From: JANXSD01 sp043758125
GTDB lineage: Bacteria; Bacteroidota; Bacteroidia; AKYH767-A; OLB10
NCBI GenBank assembly: GCA_043758125.1
Contig: JAYVOC010000238.1
Coordinates: forward strand, 1 to 10,702
DNA length: 10,702 nt
Reading direction: 5' to 3'
In this document: one piece after another, positions 1 to 6,423 of the stretch
Position numbering within the stretch: the first letter of the stretch is position 1
How the letters are laid out: the number at the start of each line of letters is the position of its first letter
Position numbers and translations under genes: made by a program
The notes under the pieces: model-generated
Database searches by the model: none
What the model saw: only the letters and a program-made list of their open reading frames with translations
What the model was told of the DNA's origin: nothing

Positions 1-912
1 GCAGTTGTCCGTACTGCAATAGCAAATGAAAAGCAAGTTTACGGAATATTACGAGGTTATCAAGGAATGATTGAGGATGAATTTATTCCTTTAACATCAC
101 GATCCGTTAGCAATATCATTCAACGAGGAGGTACGATTCTTAAGACGGCGCGAAGTAAAGATTTTATGACCGCTGAAGGACGCAAACTTGCCTATCAACA
201 TCTTCAGAATCATCAGATAGATGCATTGATTGCTATTGGTGGCGATGGTACTTTTACCGGTGCTGAAATTTTTTGTAATGAATATCCTGATGTTCGAATA
301 ATTGGAATCCCAGGTACGATCGACAATGATTTATCTGGTACTGATTTTACGTTGGGGTTTGATACCGCTGTCAATACAACTATTGAAGCGATCGATAAAA
401 TTAGAGATACTGCCGCTGCTCATGATCGCTGTTTCTTTATTGAAGTAATGGGACGTGACTCAGGTTGTATTGCGCTATGGGCAGGTGTCGCAGGAGGAGC
501 TGAAGCAATTTTATTACCAGAACACGATACTAACCTTGATGCACTAATTGAAAAACTTGAATTAGGTGCGAAGCGAAATAAATCTAGCAGTATCGTTATC
601 GTCGCGGAAGGTGAAAAAAATGGTGGAGCACAAAATATAGCTCAACAAGTAAAAGCTCGTTTACCAGATTACGAAACTAAAGTAACTGTTTTAGGGCATG
701 TACAACGAGGAGGAAGCCCAACTGCATTCGATCGTATACTTGCTGCAAAGTGCGGTGTAAAATCAATTGAAGCATTATTAGCAGACGAAAACAGAGTTAT
801 GGTAGGCATACGTAATAATAAAATGACCTATACTCCCCTTGCTAAAGCTACTAAGCAACATGATCCTCTTGATATGGATTTATACCGAATGATAGCAACT
901 TTATCCATATAA
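1..912 (+). CDS. pfkA: ATP-dependent 6-phosphofructokinase, 5'-truncated by window edge
   Basis: Phosphorylates fructose 6-phosphate to fructose 1,6-bisphosphate, the committed step of cytoplasmic glycolysis. The reading frame is open from base 1 (AVVRTAIANEK...), so the methionine at 67 is internal and the true start lies before the window. 303 residues are present against about 320-330 for bacterial family members, so roughly the first 20, with the N-terminal glycine-rich nucleotide loop, are missing. Visible motifs are GGDGT (238-252), PGTIDND (310-330, containing the catalytic aspartate), MGRDSG (448-465) and GHVQRGGSP (694-720, the PFK signature). Glycine at the variable positions of GGDG and PGTIDND is the family mark of ATP use; PPi-dependent enzymes usually have GGDD and PKTIDND. 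The stop is TAA at 910-912. The following gene has its own likely promoter, so pfkA probably ends its transcription unit here, although no strong terminator is visible. Family assignment is very secure. Confidence 0.96.
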   Translation, partial: AVVRTAIANEKQVYGILRGYQGMIEDEFIPLTSRSVSNIIQRGGTILKTARSKDFMTAEGRKLAYQHLQNHQIDALIAIGGDGTFTGAEIFCNEYPDVRIIGIPGTIDNDLSGTDFTLGFDTAVNTTIEAIDKIRDTAAAHDRCFFIEVMGRDSGCIALWAGVAGGAEAILLPEHDTNLDALIEKLELGAKRNKSSSIVIVAEGEKNGGAQNIAQQVKARLPDYETKVTVLGHVQRGGSPTAFDRILAAKCGVKSIEALLADENRVMVGIRNNKMTYTPLAKATKQHDPLDMDLYRMIATLSI

Positions 913-916
913 ACAA

Positions 917-934
917 AATGAAATAGATTTCATT
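917..934. promoter_or_regulatory. Perfect palindrome, possible operator upstream of the beta-barrel gene
   Basis: AATGAAAT and ATTTCATT are exact inverted arms of 8 bp around a 2-base centre (AG). The palindrome begins 4 bases after the pfkA stop and ends 6 bases before the TACTTTTG box at 941-948, so it covers the place where a -33 element would lie. That position suits a dimeric transcription factor site. It could also be a weak hairpin after pfkA, but no T-tract follows directly. Regulatory role is inferred from symmetry and position only. Confidence 0.4.
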
Positions 935-940
935 GATGCA

Positions 941-948
941 TACTTTTG
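941..948 (+). promoter_or_regulatory. Bacteroidota -7 promoter element (TACTTTTG) for the beta-barrel gene
   Basis: TACTTTTG matches the Bacteroidota -7 consensus TAnnTTTG at every fixed position. It lies 38 bp before the ATG at 987, giving an expected 5' leader of about 30 nt. No TTG -33 element is present at the usual 17-23 bp upstream; that stretch is occupied by the palindrome at 917-934. The promoter may therefore be weak or activator-dependent (inference). The box also sits in the loop of a small ATGCA/TGCAT inverted repeat (936-951). Confidence 0.5.
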
Positions 949-986
949 CATTAATTTCGTCGTTAAACTGTTCGAAAAACTAACCT

Positions 987-1781
987 ATGAAAAATAATAT
1001 TTTATTACTATTTGCTTGCACAATGGTATATTCTGCATCCGCTCAACAAATTTTGTCGAAAAAAGGTTATCCTATTTTGCCCGAAAAAGGTGAATGGAGT
1101 GTAGGATTCGACGCCGTTCCCTTTTTGCAATATGCAGGAAATCTCTTTAATGGAAACAATAAAAATGATGCTCCTGAAGCCTCTTATAAAAAAAATAATC
1201 CATACACTTTTTCTGGTCTTTATGTTAAAGATGAAAATACTGCTTATCGTGCAAAAATTCGATTAGGATTAAATAGTACGAAAACGGATACTCTTGTTCA
1301 AAATTTAGTAAATCCAACATCAGCAGAAAAAGTTGCCGACGAAACCAAAGTGAATGATACTAAAATTACTCTTGGCTTAGGCATTCAAAAATGGAAAGGC
1401 CATGGACGTTTAAAAGGAATTTATGGCGCTGAAGGATTAATTTCAATTAGCGGACATAAAACTAAATATACTTATGGTAATCCTTTAAGTAGTCAAAATC
1501 AAATAGCAAATCGATTGAAATCAGAAAAAGAAGGAACAGGATTCGGTTTGCAAATACGTGCCTTTTTAGGAGTTGAATATTTCTTTGCACCAAAAATGTC
1601 TGTAAGCGCTGAATACGGGTGGGGACCATCAATCAATAGTATCGGATCAGGTGAGGTGCAAAAAGATTCTTGGACTGGAAATAGTGTTAGCACAAGCATT
1701 GAAAAAACTGGTAAATCAAGCTCATTTGGTTTTGATATAGATAATGCCGGTGGAGCAATTAATTTGAGCTTGTACTTTTAA
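987..1781 (+). CDS. Secreted outer-membrane beta-barrel protein, function unknown
   Basis: 264 residues. Residues 1-19 form a Sec signal peptide: MKNN, a hydrophobic core ILLLFACTMV, then SASA before QQ, which predicts cleavage after A19. The mature chain is rich in alternating polar/hydrophobic stretches, glycine and aromatic residues, for example YRAKIRLGLN, TKITLGLGIQKW, VSAEYGWGPS and AINLSLYF. It ends in phenylalanine, the classic C-terminal signal of outer-membrane barrels recognised by the BAM machinery. The length would suit a small barrel of roughly 8-12 strands. I recognise no specific family, substrate or enzymatic motif; generic annotation as an outer membrane beta-barrel protein is the safe reading. 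It has its own promoter box and upstream palindrome and ends at a strong bidirectional terminator, so it is probably monocistronic. The ATG at 987 is preceded by A-rich sequence and no Shine-Dalgarno motif. Confidence 0.8.
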   Translation: MKNNILLLFACTMVYSASAQQILSKKGYPILPEKGEWSVGFDAVPFLQYAGNLFNGNNKNDAPEASYKKNNPYTFSGLYVKDENTAYRAKIRLGLNSTKTDTLVQNLVNPTSAEKVADETKVNDTKITLGLGIQKWKGHGRLKGIYGAEGLISISGHKTKYTYGNPLSSQNQIANRLKSEKEGTGFGLQIRAFLGVEYFFAPKMSVSAEYGWGPSINSIGSGEVQKDSWTGNSVSTSIEKTGKSSSFGFDIDNAGGAINLSLYF

Positions 1782-1854
1782 TTTCGACTATTACTTTTTA
1801 AATCAAAGGAGTAATAATTTAGTACTACTTATTTATTTTAAACAATCTTATTAA

Positions 1855-1888
1855 TAAAAAACCTTCAGGATTCTTGAAGGTTTTTTTT
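1855..1888. terminator. Bidirectional intrinsic terminator between convergent genes
   Basis: ACCTTCA (1861-1867) pairs perfectly with TGAAGGT (1875-1881) around the 7-base loop GGATTCT. The flanking A-run (1856-1860) and T-run (1881-1888) extend the stem and give a U-tract in both directions. It lies about 75 bp after the barrel gene stop and 12 bp before the stop of the facing thioredoxin-like gene, so it can end transcription of both. Confidence 0.85.
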
Positions 1889-1899
1889 ATGCTAGATTT

Positions 1900-2439
1900 T
1901 TAATTTCCTAAACTTTTTTGATAATCTTCCCACTTTTGATCTTTGAAGATATTCCCACCAAAATATTTCATAACTGCTTCCAATTGCGGAACTGTTTGAT
2001 ATCCTGCAAGTGGTGATAACAAAACGAATTTCTCATCCATAAAAATAAAACTTGGATAACTCATCTGACCACTTAATAGTGAAAGTGCTAATTCATTAGC
2101 CTTATATTCAGGTTTGAATACGAATAATTTATCCTGAAAATGTATTGTATCATGCGTCTCTGCATCAAGTCGAACTGCATAATAATGATCATTCATATAT
2201 CGAATTATTGATGTATCCTTAAAAGTTGATGCATCCATCTTTTTACACCATCCACACCATGATGTAGAAATATCAATAAATATTTTTTTAGGCGTTACAT
2301 TACTTTTAGCAACAGCTTGCTCAAAACTCATCCATTGAATGTCATTGGTCTGTTGTAATTTATTTTCTGATTGTCCGTTGCAGGATGCATTTAACAAAAC
2401 GGTGCTGCTAAGAATAAAGATTATTTTTGATAGTTTCAT
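1900..2439 (-). CDS. Thioredoxin-like lipoprotein with WCGWC motif
   Basis: 179 residues. The first 20 form a lipoprotein-type signal ending LLNASC, with the lipidated cysteine at C20 followed by NGQ, a common start of Bacteroidota lipoproteins; Asn at -3 is slightly off the lipobox consensus. The thioredoxin fold follows: a strand with KKIFIDIST, then W61-C62-G-W-C65-K-K as the redox CxxC site, a central region KPEYKANELAL, and YPSFIFMD, where P129 is the expected cis-proline beside the active site. This suits the thioredoxin family close to Thioredoxin_7/DUF255, acting as a periplasmic or membrane-anchored thiol-disulfide reductase; the partner is unknown. It starts 36 bp downstream of the peptide-transporter stop on the same strand with no terminator between, so co-transcription is likely. 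The bidirectional terminator at 1855-1888 closes the unit. Confidence 0.87.
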   Translation of the reverse strand: MKLSKIIFILSSTVLLNASCNGQSENKLQQTNDIQWMSFEQAVAKSNVTPKKIFIDISTSWCGWCKKMDASTFKDTSIIRYMNDHYYAVRLDAETHDTIHFQDKLFVFKPEYKANELALSLLSGQMSYPSFIFMDEKFVLLSPLAGYQTVPQLEAVMKYFGGNIFKDQKWEDYQKSLGN

Positions 2440-2475
2440 GAGCTATTGAAGGTAAATTTTAAATTTTAGAAATCA

Positions 2476-3945
2476 CTATTTTACTTCACCCATTAATTTT
2501 CTTACAAGAGGAGAAATAGCAATAAGTACCAATCCACTTATCAAAGCGTATATTGCTAATTGATGATAACCTTCCGTATAAGAAATTAATTTCTCCGATA
2601 GTGAAGCATTGACTTTTGCTGATACCATTCCAGCTCCAAGTATGCCAGCTGCATATTGACCATAAGCACTAGCAAGAAACCACATACCCATCATTACTCC
2701 CTGTAATTTTTGTGGAGAGAGTTTGGTCATGATGGATAATCCGATAGGAGAGAGGCATAACTCCCCAAAGGTAATGATGAAATAGGCAAATGTGAATACA
2801 TTTAATGAAGTAATTCCTTGGAGATTCGCAAAGAATCGTGTTGCATAAAAAATGTAGAATGCAGCTGATAAAAATAAAAACCCTAAACCAAATTTTATTA
2901 GTGTGTTAGGCTCTATTTTTCTTTTGCTCATCCATACCCAAAGCAAACCAAGTAATGGCGCAAAGATGATTACGAAAAGAGCATTAGAAGAGTTATTAAC
3001 TCCGTTAGGATCTAACTTTATTCCAAGTACATGATTGTCTAAATTATTTGCAGCAAATAAACTTAAGGAGCCACCGCTTTGCTCATAAAAGGCCCAAAAC
3101 AATATGGAGAATAAAATAAATACCAAAGCAGCAACCAATTTTTTACGTTCCTCAAAGGTGCATTTCGACATCTCATAAAACAAGTAAATTAATGTACACG
3201 GACCAATAATATACATAAACCAATCAGTATATTCCGATTTTGCAACCATGATCATGATGACAGGAATTATCAATAGCGAACCAATATATACTGCGTATTC
3301 ATACCAATTTTTTCCCTTTCCTTCAGCGGGTTTCAATGGTGATAATCCTATTGGTCCCATCGTTCGTTGAGTGAAAATAAATGTGACTAAACTAATCGTC
3401 ATCACAATAGCGGCTAATCCAAAAGCAAGATTCCAAGAATAACTTTTTGCAATTGCAATACAAGCATATCCGCCAAGTAAAGCACCTACATTTATTCCAG
3501 CATAAAAAAGGGAAAAACCAGCATCTCTTCTACTATCATTTTTATGATACAATGCGCCAACCATCGTTGAGATATTGGGCTTAAAAAATCCTGTTCCGAT
3601 GATGGTAAAACTAATTCCTAAAAAGAAAAATTGTAACGGATCAAATGCAAGGATACAACTTCCGGTAATCATCAACAAACCACCCCAAAAAAGTGATTTT
3701 CTAAATCCTAATATTTTATCTGCAAATAATCCACCTATAAAAGTAAATGCATAAACAAAAGCTTGCGTCGCACCATATTGAAGATTCGCAACGTCCTCTT
3801 TCATCATTAATTTACTCACCATAAAAACGGTAAGCATACCTCTCATTCCATAGAAACAAAAGCGTTCCCACATTTCCGAAAAGAATAAATACCACAATTG
3901 TTTTGGATACTTACCTTTAAAATCTTGAATCTCGTCTAAGGTCAT
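2476..3945 (-). CDS. POT/PTR2-family proton-coupled peptide transporter (489 aa)
   Basis: Inner-membrane major-facilitator protein expected to import di- and tripeptides with protons. The fold reads as 12 core helices plus the two-helix insert typical of prokaryotic POTs (about residues 215-260). Hallmarks: E24-M-W-E27-R28-F-C-F31-Y32-G in helix 1 (the ExxERFxYY motif), FFK122PNIST in helix 4, FWAFYE288Q in helix 7 and FGE395LCLSPIGLS in helix 10, so all the acidic and basic residues known to be central to POT coupling are kept. The first tyrosine of ExxERFxYY is phenylalanine (F31), unlike the neighbouring paralogue. The loop between helices 7 and 8 also lacks the usual FQSxNP sequence and has NSSNALF instead. 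Its likely promoter at 3975-4005 lies just past the terminator of the upstream transporter, so it is probably transcribed separately and continues into the thioredoxin-like gene. Substrate is inferred from family only. Confidence 0.93.
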   Translation of the reverse strand: MTLDEIQDFKGKYPKQLWYLFFSEMWERFCFYGMRGMLTVFMVSKLMMKEDVANLQYGATQAFVYAFTFIGGLFADKILGFRKSLFWGGLLMITGSCILAFDPLQFFFLGISFTIIGTGFFKPNISTMVGALYHKNDSRRDAGFSLFYAGINVGALLGGYACIAIAKSYSWNLAFGLAAIVMTISLVTFIFTQRTMGPIGLSPLKPAEGKGKNWYEYAVYIGSLLIIPVIMIMVAKSEYTDWFMYIIGPCTLIYLFYEMSKCTFEERKKLVAALVFILFSILFWAFYEQSGGSLSLFAANNLDNHVLGIKLDPNGVNNSSNALFVIIFAPLLGLLWVWMSKRKIEPNTLIKFGLGFLFLSAAFYIFYATRFFANLQGITSLNVFTFAYFIITFGELCLSPIGLSIMTKLSPQKLQGVMMGMWFLASAYGQYAAGILGAGMVSAKVNASLSEKLISYTEGYHQLAIYALISGLVLIAISPLVRKLMGEVK

Positions 3946-3974
3946 AATGTTGTAGTGTATTTATCAATTATCCT

Positions 3975-4005
3975 CAAAGTAATTACTTTTATAAATCCTT
4001 TCCAA
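3975..4005 (-). promoter_or_regulatory. Possible promoter for the 489-aa transporter
   Basis: On the minus strand TTG (4005-4003) is followed after 20 bp by TTACTTTG (3982-3975), one mismatch from TAnnTTTG. The box is about 30 bp before the ATG at 3945. The -33 part overlaps the T-tract of the upstream terminator, so it could be fortuitous in this AT-rich stretch. Confidence 0.38.
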
Positions 4006-4041
4006 AAAAAAAGCTCCGAAGCACACTGACTTCAGAGCTTT
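4004..4041 (-). terminator. Intrinsic terminator after the 583-aa transporter
   Basis: Read on the minus strand, AAAGCTCTGAAG (4041-4030) pairs with CTTCGGAGCTTT (4021-4010) around an 8-base loop and runs into a T-tract ending at 4004. The one non-Watson-Crick pair becomes a G-U wobble in minus-strand RNA but a C/A mismatch in plus-strand RNA, so the hairpin is built for minus-strand transcription. It begins 18 bp after the stop at 4059 and separates the two transporter genes into two units. Confidence 0.9.
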
Positions 4042-4058
4042 CCTTTGTTGACCAATAA

Positions 4059-5810
4059 TTAATTTACACCATGCATCATTTTCAATAATTTGCGATAAAT
4101 TGCAAGTAAGATGAGCGATGCTGATCCACTTAAAACAATAAATACGCAGAAGAAAATAAACAGGTTTGATATTTCTATTCCTAAGAAGCTTGGTATATGT
4201 GCACCAGCAGTTGCAGGAGCCTCACCAGCGCCAGGAGGGATTAATGCACTCAATGTTCCAGCAAATTTATTCGCCACTGCATTCGCTAAAAACCACGTTC
4301 CCATCATTAATGAAGCTAAACGAATAGGAGCTAATTTACTTACCATACTCAAACCAATTGGCGATAAACAAAGCTCACCCATTGTATGTACAATGTATAA
4401 AGCAAATAGCCAAAACATAGCAATTTTAGTTGATGGATCAACACCATGAACTGCGTAAGCGATAATTACATATCCAAGTGCTACTAAACCTAATCCAATT
4501 GCCATTTTTAGTGGTGAGGAAGGCTCCATATTTACTTTTGCTAACTTACCCCAAAGCATTGTAAAGAAAGGCGCTAGAATGATAATTGCTAATGGATTTA
4601 TCGATTGGAACCAAGGTGATGGAAATTCTGTTAAATGGATGTCAGCAATTTTATCCATAAAGGTTAATGCAACAATTAATAATATACCAATTACTTGTAT
4701 TCCAGTAATCGTTTTTTTCGACCATTCAAAGAACCATCCAAATGCTTTTCCTAAAAAGAATATTAGTAGCGAATAAGCACCCGCAATAATAAATTTACTT
4801 ACGTGAATATCAATTGCTCTATCAACTTGTTGATCTGCAAAAAGCGTTAACGATGCTCCAGCTTGTTCGAAACATGCCCAAAAGAAGATGACAAAGAATG
4901 CAAGAATAAATATTACTATGATACGTTCTCTTTCGTCTTTCGTTAATGATTTATCAGTAAGAATAATGATCGGCATTAAAATTAATGAAGCATAAATAAG
5001 ATATGCTACCAGATCAATACTTGCAATTGTATGTGCGATAGAATCAGGATTCGCAACATTAGCAGCACCAAAAATACCAGCAACAATATTTTGAAAATTT
5101 AAGAGTCCAAATATTAATGCTATCGAACCAATAATTACAGAATATGTTTTCATGTCGATTTTAGCAACAGGCATTCCTATAGCTTTTCCATCAGGACCCA
5201 CAAGATGTTTATTCTTAAGTAATTCAAAGGAGATTAAACTTACTACCATTCCAATTGCTGCAGCAAGGAATCCATATTTGTATTGAGAGAAACCACCACA
5301 AACTAGAGGAGAGAAAAATGCTCCCATGTTAATTCCCATGTAAAAAATTGTAAATGCACCATCAATACGTGAATCGTTTTTAGGATACAACTGACCAACC
5401 ATAGTAGAAATATTTGGTTTGAAAAAACCATTACCAATGATAAGTAACGTAAGTCCCATCCACATGAAAGTAATTGCAGAACCACTTTGAGCACCTTCTA
5501 TCACTGCATTCCCACTCATATAAAGTAGGAATTGACCTATCGCCATTAAGACACCTCCAATAAGAATACTTCTTCTATTTCCCCAGAATTTATCACAAAG
5601 ATATCCTCCTAAGAGCGGAGTTAAATACACTAAACCTGTAAAACTGCCGTAAACATTTGAAGCAAGGGCTTTGTCAAAATACAATGCTTTAGTCATGTAT
5701 AAGATGAAAATGGCTCGCATTCCATAGTAACTAAACCTTTCCCACATCTCTGTGAAGAAGAGTAGGTATAATCCGCGTGGATGTCCTGTATTAGTTGAAG
5801 GTGTATTCAT
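4059..5810 (-). CDS. POT/PTR2-family proton-coupled peptide transporter, long form (583 aa)
   Basis: Inner-membrane di/tripeptide:proton symporter of the major facilitator superfamily. Hallmarks: E21-M-W-E24-R25-F-S-Y28-Y29-G (canonical ExxERFxYY) in helix 1, FFK131PNIST in helix 4, FFWACFE315Q in helix 7 and MGE479LCLSPIGLS in helix 10. The pair of extra helices typical of bacterial POTs lies at about 222-285. It is about 95 residues longer than its neighbour. The main excess, about residues 332-394 between LFADQQVDR and FPSPWFQSINP, carries two further hydrophobic stretches (about 340-360 and 368-385) and looks like an added membrane hairpin. A smaller Ala/Gly/Pro-rich loop (PPGAGEAPATAGA, 525-537) precedes the last helix. 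The two transporters share motifs but differ widely elsewhere, so they are old paralogues, not a recent duplication. It is monocistronic by position, closed by the terminator at 4004-4041. The ATG at 5810 has no Shine-Dalgarno sequence before it. Confidence 0.94.
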   Translation of the reverse strand: MNTPSTNTGHPRGLYLLFFTEMWERFSYYGMRAIFILYMTKALYFDKALASNVYGSFTGLVYLTPLLGGYLCDKFWGNRRSILIGGVLMAIGQFLLYMSGNAVIEGAQSGSAITFMWMGLTLLIIGNGFFKPNISTMVGQLYPKNDSRIDGAFTIFYMGINMGAFFSPLVCGGFSQYKYGFLAAAIGMVVSLISFELLKNKHLVGPDGKAIGMPVAKIDMKTYSVIIGSIALIFGLLNFQNIVAGIFGAANVANPDSIAHTIASIDLVAYLIYASLILMPIIILTDKSLTKDERERIIVIFILAFFVIFFWACFEQAGASLTLFADQQVDRAIDIHVSKFIIAGAYSLLIFFLGKAFGWFFEWSKKTITGIQVIGILLIVALTFMDKIADIHLTEFPSPWFQSINPLAIIILAPFFTMLWGKLAKVNMEPSSPLKMAIGLGLVALGYVIIAYAVHGVDPSTKIAMFWLFALYIVHTMGELCLSPIGLSMVSKLAPIRLASLMMGTWFLANAVANKFAGTLSALIPPGAGEAPATAGAHIPSFLGIEISNLFIFFCVFIVLSGSASLILLAIYRKLLKMMHGVN

Positions 5811-6104
5811 AAACAGTTGTTAAATTGATTTTTTATAGGCCACTAATGTAATGAAAAGATTAAACCAACCAAATTGTAAGACATTTGTCGATCCAAAATA
5901 CCATTTGGTCAATAAAATCTATTCTAAGACCAACATTCTCTACTAATAACATCACTTAATGAGATAGTTTTCGATGGAAACATGAGTAAGAGAATGCTAG
6001 ATAATTTAGTGAAGTTCCTGATTTCAGAATTCAATAAATTATGCATAAAAGTAGTTCCAGATTAATTACTAGATTATCTTCGTAGCACAAAAATAAAGTA
6101 TGCT
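5811..6104. other. 294-bp divergent intergenic region
   Basis: Spacer between the divergent peptide transporter and the ybaB unit. It must hold both promoters, but only a weak one toward ybaB can be pointed to. It contains ACCAAAT (5868-5874) with exact inverted ATTTGGT (5903-5909), and CATTCTCT..ACT (5934-5944) with inverted AGT..AGAGAATG (5985-5996; one bulged A), enclosing a 40-nt AT-rich stretch. A 27-codon ORF on the plus strand (ATG 5982 to TAA 6065) is possible but unsupported. No tRNA, riboswitch or repeat array is recognised. Confidence 0.6.
6055..6082 (+). promoter_or_regulatory. Weak candidate promoter for ybaB
   Basis: TATCTTCG (6075-6082) differs from the Bacteroidota -7 consensus TAnnTTTG at one position. 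TTC (6055-6057), in place of TTG, lies 17 bp upstream. The box ends 22 bp before the ybaB ATG, giving a leader of about 15-17 nt. Both parts are imperfect. Confidence 0.35.
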
Positions 6105-6410
6105 ATGTTTGACATGTTAAATAAACTTGGTGATGTAAAAAAAAAGATGGATGAAATAAAACAACGTCTTGATTTAATCACTGTAGAAGGAGATTCTGGC
6201 AATGGAGCAGTTAAAGTAATTGTTACTGCCAACAGGAAAGTGAAATCAATTTCCATTAATGATGAACTATTAAAAGTAGAATCAAAAGAAGAACTTCAAG
6301 ATTTATTAGAAATCGCTTTAAATAGAGCTCTTGAAAATGCTGAAAATGTTTCTGAAACGGAGATGAAAGCAGCAGGTAAAGATTTCCTTCCAGGTTTTCC
6401 AGGATTTTAA
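6105..6410 (+). CDS. ybaB: YbaB/EbfC-family nucleoid-associated DNA-binding protein
   Basis: 101 residues, the usual family length (about 100-115). YbaB/EbfC proteins are small homodimers that bind DNA and coat the nucleoid in the cytoplasm. Residues 1-27 (MFDMLNKLGDVKKKMDEIKQRL) form the amphipathic, lysine-rich helix seen at the N-terminus of the family. VKVIVTANRKVKSISIND (about 36-53) matches the central beta-sheet pattern, then come a helix rich in E and L (KEELQDLLEIALNRALENAENV) and a glycine/phenylalanine tail ending PGFPGF. The ATG at 6105 is preferred to the in-frame ATG at 6114 because MFxxM is the usual family start. In many bacteria ybaB sits beside dnaX and recR; here it instead precedes a DUF1569-like gene by 13 bp, probably in one operon. 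Confidence 0.93.
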   Translation: MFDMLNKLGDVKKKMDEIKQRLDLITVEGDSGNGAVKVIVTANRKVKSISINDELLKVESKEELQDLLEIALNRALENAENVSETEMKAAGKDFLPGFPGF

Positions 6411-6423
6411 AAACGAAATTAGT

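Noticed and set aside
67..69. ATG at 67 as the start of phosphofructokinase
   Set aside because: The frame upstream is open to base 1 and encodes conserved family sequence (AVVRTAIANEKQVYGILRGYQG), so the start is outside the window.
1499..1699. 66-residue minus-strand ORF within the beta-barrel gene
   Set aside because: Antisense to a gene with a clear signal peptide and C-terminal barrel signature; sequence resembles no protein family.
4111..4449. 112-residue plus-strand ORF opposite the long transporter
   Set aside because: Lies wholly inside a well-supported conserved gene on the other strand, has no family-like sequence, and its open frame follows from the codon pattern of the real gene.
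2476..5810. Recent tandem duplication of the transporter gene
   Set aside because: Outside the family motifs the two proteins differ in most positions, in loop lengths and by about 95 residues in size, so they are ancient paralogues.
5893..5921. Minus-strand TATTTTGG (5900-5893) and TAGATTTT (5921-5914) as promoters of the long transporter
   Set aside because: Each is one mismatch from TAnnTTTG, but neither has TTG at 17-23 bp upstream, and such boxes are frequent in AT-rich spacers.
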